Notes under the pieces: generated by a model | The model's input: the letters and a program-made list of their open reading frames with translations, nothing else | What the model was told of the DNA's origin: nothing | Databases searched by the model: none | Position numbers and translations under genes: made by a program | From: an uncultured Succiniclasticum sp. | GTDB lineage: Bacteria; Bacillota; Negativicutes; Acidaminococcales; Acidaminococcaceae | Length of the DNA stretch: 64,000 nucleotides | Reading direction: 5' to 3' | NCBI GenBank assembly: GCA_900544275.1 | Contig: UQUU01000008.1 | Span: forward strand, 32,984 to 96,983 | Shown: positions 59,852 to 64,000 of the stretch, one piece after another | Layout of the letters: the number at the start of each line of letters is the position of its first letter | Position numbering within the stretch: the stretch's first letter is position 1

Positions 59852-60538
59852 TTACAGGTTTTCCAGAATCATTTTCGTCAGATCCAACGGCTGAATATAC
59901 TGGTCACCTTTGTATACACGCATGTTACCGCCGGAAATTTCATCGATCAGCATGATCTCGCCATCCGCAGTCTTACCGAATTCCAGTTTAATATCATAAA
60001 GGTCCAAACCCTGAGCCGCCAGCGTTTCCTTTACGATATCACAGATCACTTTGGTCTGGGCTGCAATGGTGGCATATTCCGCTTCCGTCATAACACCGAA
60101 ATATTCCAATGCTTCTTTCGCCACGACAGGGTCCCCTGCCGCATCATTTTTCAGCGTCACTTCAAAGAAACCACCCAGATCCTGCGCTTCCGTTACATAC
60201 TGGTTATAACGACGGAAGAAGGAACCTACCGCTTTATAACGATAAATGAATTCCAGGCCTTTGCCGAAAGGATGGGCTTCCAGCACTTCCATGGTCACGT
60301 CATCCAGATTAGCGGATACGTAGTGGGTCTTGATGCCCTTTTCTTTCAGGATGTCAAAGAAATACTGCGTCAGGGTTAAAGCAGCCCGACCGGAACCTGC
60401 TAACGTCAGCCCTACCTGGTTTTCACCCGGATCGAATACACCGTCTTTACCGGTCACGTCATCTTTGAACTGCAGCAGATAGTGCCCGTTTTCCAGACGA
60501 TATACGTTTTTCGTTTTGCCTACATATACTTTTTCCAT
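59852..60538 (-). CDS. purC: Phosphoribosylaminoimidazole-succinocarboxamide synthase
   Basis: SAICAR synthetase, adding aspartate to CAIR with ATP (EC 6.3.2.6). YVGKTKNVYRLENGHYLLQFKDDVTG at the N-terminus (key GKTKNVY and DDVTG), EVLEAHPFGKGLEFIYRYKAVGSFFRRY, and DIKLEFGKTADGEIMLIDEISGGNMRVY are diagnostic. The final third has SGGNMRVY where many PurC have PDSSRFW, as in the anaerobe subgroup. 228 residues. AGGAG lies upstream of the ATG. It stands alone, well away from the purE-M-N-H-D and purF loci, between the tlpA-ccdA terminator and the phage-like segment. Confidence 0.95.
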   Translation of the reverse strand: MEKVYVGKTKNVYRLENGHYLLQFKDDVTGKDGVFDPGENQVGLTLAGSGRAALTLTQYFFDILKEKGIKTHYVSANLDDVTMEVLEAHPFGKGLEFIYRYKAVGSFFRRYNQYVTEAQDLGGFFEVTLKNDAAGDPVVAKEALEYFGVMTEAEYATIAAQTKVICDIVKETLAAQGLDLYDIKLEFGKTADGEIMLIDEISGGNMRVYKGDQYIQPLDLTKMILENL

Positions 60539-60915
60539 TTATCCTCGCTCCTTTTAGTATTCCTGTTCAAACAGAAACTACGCCCCCATTATATCAAAAG
60601 GAAAATCTCCATACAATAGGATTAAAAAGATTTTTTCATTAACTGATTCATAATCGATCCGACGATTTTTTTTGGACAATCGCATTACATGATCAGCCTC
60701 TTTATTCCCATTCAATTATAACATACTTATATGAAATTCAAACCCTTTGTTTAAGCGGTTTCTCATTTCTCATTTTCCCGAAAATGCGGTTATTTTACAC
60801 AGTTTCAAAGAAAATAGTACGATTTTAGTACGCTTTTTCATACCATAATGCGGCCAGTTTCTCCAACGCTTTAGCAGGCATCCGGAACATTTGGGCCTAC
60901 CCCCTGTATCACCAA
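60539..60915. other. Junction between purC and the phage-like genes
   Basis: 377 bp. Contains a 21-codon candidate ORF (60825-60890) and a direct repeat TAGTACG at 60815-60821 and 60826-60832. The boundary of the mobile segment must lie here or just left of it, but no tRNA, integrase or obvious duplicated attachment site is visible in the window. Confidence 0.5.
60825..60890 (-). CDS. Candidate micro-ORF, 21 aa, at the end of the phage-like cluster
   Basis: ATG at 60890 is preceded at 8 bases by AGGGGGT, a strong ribosome-binding site, and the frame encodes a short amphipathic helical peptide beginning MFRMPAKALEKLAALW and ending EKAY before TAA. It starts 25 bases after the stop of the 60916-61140 gene. 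Too short to be sure. Confidence 0.35.
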   Translation of the reverse strand: MFRMPAKALEKLAALWYEKAY

Positions 60916-61140
60916 TTATAACCCTTTATCAATGGCTTGCTTATATGCCTTTTGGTAGGCCTCGAATCGCTTTGTGATTTCATCCAGCAACGGATCATCC
61001 GGAACCGCTTCGATTACGGCGTGTAATTCCGCAGTGGTCAACGTTCCCGCAAAGGACCGGTACATATGCTCCTCCTGTTCTTCTCGCCTTCTTCTAACCC
61101 ATTCCTTAAGTCTGTCCAGCTTATGCTTGTATGTTTTCAT
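60916..61140 (-). CDS. Phage-associated hypothetical protein, 74 aa
   Basis: Unrecognised small helical protein. The N-terminus is a highly basic amphipathic stretch (KHKLDRLKEWVRRRREEQEEHMY) and the remainder is acidic (AVIEAVPDDPLLDEITKRFEAYQKAYKQ). Start ATG 61140, seven bases after GAGGCG; a TTG one codon earlier is in frame. Its start overlaps the end of the 61121-61357 gene by 20 bases, so it is part of the same transcript. Confidence 0.65.
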   Translation of the reverse strand: MKTYKHKLDRLKEWVRRRREEQEEHMYRSFAGTLTTAELHAVIEAVPDDPLLDEITKRFEAYQKAYKQAIDKGL

Positions 61141-61357
61141 CAATCAACGCCTCTAACTCTTCAATTTTTTTCTGCTGATCATCAAGACGTATGCTACTCA
61201 AAATGGAATTGCAGCCCAAAATAATAGTGTTGGCGGCTTTTGGGTCTATCTCATCATTTAAAACCATATTACACACCCTTGTGATTGCCCGTTTGATTGC
61301 CCGGGGGCTGTCCAGCTTAATCGCTCGCCGCTTGGGCCTAATGTCTAAACCTTCCAT
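61121..61357 (-). CDS. Phage-associated hypothetical protein, 78 aa
   Basis: Small helical protein of a type I have seen in phage and plasmid clusters of Firmicutes, without known function. The core reads SPRAIKRAITRVCNMVLNDEI and NTIILGCNSILSSIRLDDQQKKIEELEALI, i.e. two helical hairpins each with a Cys. Start ATG 61357 with GGAGGAG upstream; an earlier in-frame ATG at 61399 has no such site. It overlaps the next gene by 20 bases and follows the previous one by 13. Confidence 0.7.
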   Translation of the reverse strand: MEGLDIRPKRRAIKLDSPRAIKRAITRVCNMVLNDEIDPKAANTIILGCNSILSSIRLDDQQKKIEELEALIDENIQA

Positions 61358-61370
61358 AATCTTCTCCTCC

Positions 61371-61586
61371 CTAATCTTCGAGAGTGCCATCATCCACAAT
61401 CACAGTGCATGCTCTCTTACGAGCAGCTTCCAAAGCCGCCTCTAACGTGCTATATTCTTTCCGGAAAGGGCCACCGGGGTATAACAATATCCATCTTCTA
61501 TTTTCGGATGGGAAAATCATAGCCACCCCATATAAAAGGGCCTTTTTACCTCGCAGCATGTTCAATAGCTTTTCTAATTTGGTCAT
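61371..61586 (-). CDS. Phage-associated hypothetical protein, 71 aa
   Basis: Unrecognised. Starts MTKLEKLLNMLRGKKALLYGVAMIF..., has a short beta-like ENRRWILLYPGG section and ends with a helical TLEAALEAARKRACTVIV segment and acidic tail. Start ATG 61586 five bases after GGGGTGA. It lies between the capsid gene and the 61121-61357 gene, in the same orientation. Confidence 0.65.
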   Translation of the reverse strand: MTKLEKLLNMLRGKKALLYGVAMIFPSENRRWILLYPGGPFRKEYSTLEAALEAARKRACTVIVDDGTLED

Positions 61587-61645
61587 ATCGTCACCCCTTA
61601 AGAAAAAGGACCGGAGCAAACGCGCCGGCCCTCTTTCCTGTCCAC

Positions 61646-62479
61646 TTATGCGATCTTATGCACATAAATTGCTTTCTTCTTGTTATCCAGCACAAAGGCG
61701 TCATATACAATACGCCCCTCTACCAGGTCACCACTAATCCCTGGGGGGTCCTGATGGATCTTGTAATCATCCAACTTCACAGGAGCCACCGTTGCGCAAG
61801 GATGCGCAAGGATAAACCCCACCCCTTTCGGAAGCCTTGAGGCCGGTACTTTGACCACCACTGCACCGTCCAAAAGCCCCAAAACGCCTTTTAACCTCAT
61901 ATCGTTCCCGATATCGGTTTCCATAGTAATATCCGGGCATTTTTTCATCAGTGTATAGGTCGCCGGGGGAACCAGCAGCACGCGCCCAGTTTCCGGGACC
62001 TCTTCCGTGTCCAATGCTTCCGTGGCTGCCGTAATCATATCGTATACGTTGGCTTTTGTCAGTGCAGCCGGTGAAGAAACCGTACCCGCTCCGGTTACAA
62101 TCTTACCCAACACATAGGCGTCAACTTCCGGGATCACTACTTCCCGAAGCTGCCGGGACAATGCGCTGGCAGCGGCCAAATTTCGCTTGGTTTCGTCCGT
62201 GTCCAGCTTGTCAACGGCAAAGGTAAATGAACGGTCCTTTGTCAGCGTCAATTCTTCCGTGGTCGCATCTAAACCAGCCACAGCACCATATCGGCTGGGA
62301 TTAGATCCTACCCCCGCCCGATCATAATCATTCATGGCGCTGGTGGTCACTTTGTAGATTTTGACGCTATGCGCTCCCGCCCAGTCAAAATCTTGGTTTG
62401 TGACCAGGTCTTTTTTGCTTTCTGTGGCAAATTTTTCATCTACATAAGGTAGAAATTGTGTTGCTAATGTAATTGGCAT
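61646..62479 (-). CDS. Phage major capsid protein
   Basis: Shell subunit of a phage-like particle. 277 residues, acidic, with an N-terminal arm (PITLATQFLPYVDEKFATES), the RSFTFAVDKLDTDETKRN segment typical of HK97-fold coat proteins of this group (about residues 83-100), a helical spine (ASALSRQLREVVIPEVDAYVLGKI) and a C-terminal VEGRIVYDAFVLDNKKKAIYVH beta region. No N-terminal protease-processed delta domain is obvious, consistent with a separate scaffold protein. AGGAG lies six bases before the ATG. The scaffold gene ends 24 bases upstream, the expected order. Confidence 0.88.
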   Translation of the reverse strand: MPITLATQFLPYVDEKFATESKKDLVTNQDFDWAGAHSVKIYKVTTSAMNDYDRAGVGSNPSRYGAVAGLDATTEELTLTKDRSFTFAVDKLDTDETKRNLAAASALSRQLREVVIPEVDAYVLGKIVTGAGTVSSPAALTKANVYDMITAATEALDTEEVPETGRVLLVPPATYTLMKKCPDITMETDIGNDMRLKGVLGLLDGAVVVKVPASRLPKGVGFILAHPCATVAPVKLDDYKIHQDPPGISGDLVEGRIVYDAFVLDNKKKAIYVHKIA

Positions 62480-62503
62480 TTTGTTCTCCTGTCCGTGACA
62501 GGG

Positions 62504-62956
62504 TTATTTCAGATCGAACGCTGCCCGCATCCCCTCATCCCCAGAATAATCGGGGGACAAGCCACTTCCCGGGGTCACACCGGTAATAATAAAGGGCTCC
62601 TCTTTTTTGACCGCCCATGCGTTACTTGCCAGGTATTCCTTTACGGCCGCGCTCATAAGCTTTTCATTCCCCTCTTTATCGGTATAGACAACTTCGCCGG
62701 CCTCGTTGAATTTCATACCACCAACCAGTAGCTTCCCGATTTCTTCAGGGTCTACTGCATGGTTTTGGGTCAGTTCAAAGGTTAGCATCTGATGTAACAG
62801 CTTGTTTTCTGCTGCAATGGCTCGATTCTCTGCCGCCTTCACAGCCTCGGCTATACGCCGCTCAATCTCACCCTCAGATTTCGCCTTTTCCTGGGCTAAA
62901 CGTTCCTTAATAATCCTGTTCACATCTTCTTGTGTAAAATTTTTTTCATCATTCAT
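62504..62956 (-). CDS. Phage scaffolding-like protein
   Basis: Predicted internal scaffold for capsid assembly. 150 residues: EDVNRIIKERLAQEKAKSEGEIERRIAEAVKAAENRAIAAENKLLHQML forms a long charged coiled coil (about residues 8-58), then a smaller C-terminal domain (DPEEIGKLLVGGMKFNEAGEVVYTD) rich in acidic residues, resembling DUF4355/GP20-type scaffolds. Start ATG 62956, with GGAG eight bases upstream; it immediately precedes the capsid gene, as in tailed phages. Confidence 0.82.
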   Translation of the reverse strand: MNDEKNFTQEDVNRIIKERLAQEKAKSEGEIERRIAEAVKAAENRAIAAENKLLHQMLTFELTQNHAVDPEEIGKLLVGGMKFNEAGEVVYTDKEGNEKLMSAAVKEYLASNAWAVKKEEPFIITGVTPGSGLSPDYSGDEGMRAAFDLK

Positions 62957-63279
62957 AGCTTGCACTCCTTTTTACGCTTGGATCAGCTTATATTACCCTC
63001 TTTTCACACCGCAGAGGATGGTTATATATTGTACCCCGCCGTTAAAAAGCCGAACGGCATGGCAAGGCCGCTCCGCCGAAAAGCAGAAGCCCAACGACAA
63101 GCGAGGACCCGGCGAGGTAAATAAAAAAAGCGCGGGCAGATACGGAAATGGCGTTTCGTATCTTTCCCACGCTAATTTTCAGCTTACGGCATAGGTGCCG
63201 CGGTACTATATATTTATTTTACCATATTAGGGGGGTATAAGCAAGCGTTTTCCCTTGATACTGCCGTTTCCCGCATTTT
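62957..63279. other. Gene-free stretch inside the phage-like segment
   Basis: 323 bp holding the terminator at 63122-63173 and, closer to the scaffold gene, TACAAT on the minus strand (about 63029-63034), which could be the -10 of a scaffold-capsid promoter without a clear -35. The segment 63050-63120 is GC-rich and encodes nothing I can support. Confidence 0.55.
63122..63173 (-). terminator. Terminator separating small phage genes from scaffold-capsid
   Basis: AGATACG (63138-63144)/CGTATCT (63157-63163) plus an outer AGCGCGGG/CCCACGCT arm with one mismatch; on the minus strand followed by T7. It ends transcription from the 63280-63820 genes. Confidence 0.8.
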
Positions 63280-63492
63280 CTATATGGTAATATAGACGTG
63301 TTTTCTGCCCCGTAACGTGTCTTTTTTCTCTTTTATACGGGCTTCAGGAAGGTTTAATACCGGACGTAACAGCCGAAGCACCAAAGCCCCTTGGGCATCT
63401 TTTTCATAGCTTATATGAATCTTCACGGTACCCCCTTCATGGCCCCGATGCCGCTCGGGGCCGTTTTGTGCGTCTACATTATTATCTGGCAT
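63280..63492 (-). CDS. Phage-associated hypothetical protein, 70 aa
   Basis: Unrecognised small basic protein with a disordered His/Gly/Glu-rich N-terminus (NVDAQNGPERHRGHEGG) and a short structured core KIHISYEKDAQGALVLRLLRPVLNL. ATG 63492 lies five bases after GGAAG and overlaps the stop of the preceding gene by eleven bases. It ends before the terminator at 63122-63173. Confidence 0.65.
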   Translation of the reverse strand: MPDNNVDAQNGPERHRGHEGGTVKIHISYEKDAQGALVLRLLRPVLNLPEARIKEKKDTLRGRKHVYITI

Positions 63493-63820
63493 TAGGTCTT
63501 CCCGGCTTCCTCTCCATTCCGTGCTTATAACCCAGCCTATAAGCTTCTATGGCGATTGTAGCGATACCTTGAACCAGTTCCCGGTCTGTTCCTTGCCCTT
63601 CCACAAGAACGTCCCTTATAAGGCTTAATAACGCTCTGTCCTTCTCATTCATGATTTTCCCCCCCCTTTCGTTTCCAGTTTCCCCGCAGCGATACCCTAA
63701 CCTGTAAGATTCTACGGCAACCGCTGCTATCTCTTCATGGACTGTCCGTTTTTTTCCCCGTCCAACTCGGAGAATATCTTTTACAAGCGCCGCAAGTATT
63801 TCATTTGACTTCTTGTCCAT
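63482..63820 (-). CDS. Phage-associated protein with tandem duplication, joined across a homopolymer
   Basis: 112 residues made of two similar modules. Module 1: ILAALVKDILRVGRGKKRTVHEEIAAVAVESYRLGYRCG; module 2: LLSLIRDVLVEGQGTDRELVQGIATIAIEAYRLGYKHG (shared A-I/V-E-x-YRLGY core). The modules are linked by eight consecutive G residues on this strand (plus-strand C8 at 63659-63666). Just after them, ATG 63652 has its own AAAGG-rich ribosome-binding site, and with seven G the first module would stop at TGA overlapping that ATG (ATGA). So this may be two genes, 63652 being the start of the second. Start ATG 63820 with GAGGGGG six bases upstream. Function unknown. Confidence 0.6.
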   Translation of the reverse strand: MDKKSNEILAALVKDILRVGRGKKRTVHEEIAAVAVESYRLGYRCGETGNERGGKIMNEKDRALLSLIRDVLVEGQGTDRELVQGIATIAIEAYRLGYKHGMERKPGRPNAR

Positions 63821-64000
63821 GCTGCACCCCCTCAATAAAGCGCTGGGAGCTTTTCAGCTCTTCGTATATTGCTTCGCAGAGTTCTCCACTAACAATGCCC
63901 AACGCCTGCAGTTGAAAATAAAAATTTTCTTTCTTATCCGCCGCTCGAATTGATTCCTCAATCAATAAAGTAAGAGCCATGATCCGGTCGACTTCCTGCT
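63801..64000 (-). CDS. Partial CDS running off the right edge
   Basis: An open frame of 65 codons with its stop TGA at 63801-63803 continues past the end of the window. It encodes a helical, charged sequence including MALTLLIEESIRAADKKENFYFQLQ and GELCEAIYEELKSSQRFIEG. It overlaps the start of the next gene by 20 bases, as other genes in this cluster do. Not recognised. Confidence 0.5.
   Translation of the reverse strand, partial: QEVDRIMALTLLIEESIRAADKKENFYFQLQALGIVSGELCEAIYEELKSSQRFIEGVQHGQEVK

Larger units (their letters stand above)
60825..64000 (-). mobile_element. Prophage-like or phage-satellite segment (left part)
   Basis: Ten closely packed minus-strand genes, most under 120 residues with overlapping ends and strong ribosome-binding sites, including a scaffolding-like protein and a major capsid protein. 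No terminase, portal, tail, integrase or lysis gene is visible before the window edge at 64000; the segment continues beyond it. The left boundary is near 60800. Confidence 0.75.

Noticed and set aside
60539..60830. Attachment site at the purC side of the phage segment
   Set aside because: TAGTACG direct repeats are only 11 bp apart and no second copy at the far boundary can be tested within this window.
62930..63124. Plus-strand frame opposite the scaffold leader
   Set aside because: No ribosome-binding site, opposite to all neighbours, and overlaps the scaffold gene start and likely promoter.
1..64000. CRISPR array, rRNA genes or insertion sequences
   Set aside because: No regularly spaced 25-37-bp repeats, no 16S/23S conserved stretches and no transposase frame were seen. 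The only tandem array has a 14-bp period.

Overview
The window (about 50% GC by eye) looks like the chromosome of an anaerobic diderm Firmicute, most likely Negativicutes; Acidaminococcaceae is a guess, not a proof. A TonB-dependent outer-membrane receptor (43003-44994) sits among Firmicute/anaerobe genes: ThiW, DUF3793, DUF1847, short-form ThiC, class III ribonucleotide reductase, and a Clostridium/Thermoanaerobacter-type NADP secondary alcohol dehydrogenase. A prophage-like or satellite segment occupies the right edge.

Layout. 244-8616: a hypothetical gene, a CHAD protein with a D-2-hydroxyacid dehydrogenase, DUF456, an MscS channel overlapping adenine deaminase tail to tail, a TSUP exporter and ThiW. 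9061-15531: phosphate regulon pstSCAB-phoU-phoB-phoR behind a Pho box. 15624-17494: a lipoprotein, tRNA-Arg(CCT) and a small hypothetical gene. 17564-23194: polyphosphate genes, a ppx-like/ppk operon with its own Pho-box-like repeats, divergent from a canonical exopolyphosphatase. 23348-30876: DUF4127, guaB and the purine cluster purE-M-N-H(cyclohydrolase only)-D. 31151-35620: uracil-DNA glycosylase, two hypotheticals, a sodium symporter, an ArsR-type metal sensor and DUF1847. 35638-38975: a 14-bp tandem repeat and nrdG-nrdD behind paired NrdR-like boxes. 39139-48594: DUF853 ATPase, NhaC antiporter, TonB receptor, DUF3793-flavodoxin behind twin palindromes, pdxS and a short MocR regulator. 48758-52753: a PurF lacking its catalytic cysteine, KDPG aldolase, and thiC behind a TPP riboswitch. 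52973-60538: a sugar-acid kinase with a symporter, a CobW GTPase, alcohol dehydrogenase, tlpA-ccdA and purC. 60825-64000: phage scaffold, major capsid protein and small genes, all on the minus strand.

How the parts fit. Phosphate uptake, two-component sensing, polyphosphate synthesis and degradation lie within about 14 kb, and Pho-box-like repeats occur at both the pst and the ppx-like/ppk promoters, so polyphosphate is probably controlled by phosphate starvation. Seven purine genes are scattered over three loci; two are abnormal (PurH without its transformylase half, PurF with Ser in place of the nucleophile Cys). Thiamine synthesis (thiC, riboswitch controlled), thiamine precursor uptake (thiW, no visible riboswitch) and PLP synthesis (pdxS without pdxT) make up the cofactor theme.

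The observations most worth a second look are the motif-poor Ppx/GppA-HD protein translationally coupled to ppk, the Cys-to-Ser PurF, the twin TTAGC-N4-GCTAA palindromes before DUF3793-flavodoxin, and a duplicated phage gene whose halves are joined across a C8/G8 homopolymer. All calls come from reading the sequence; no database search was run.
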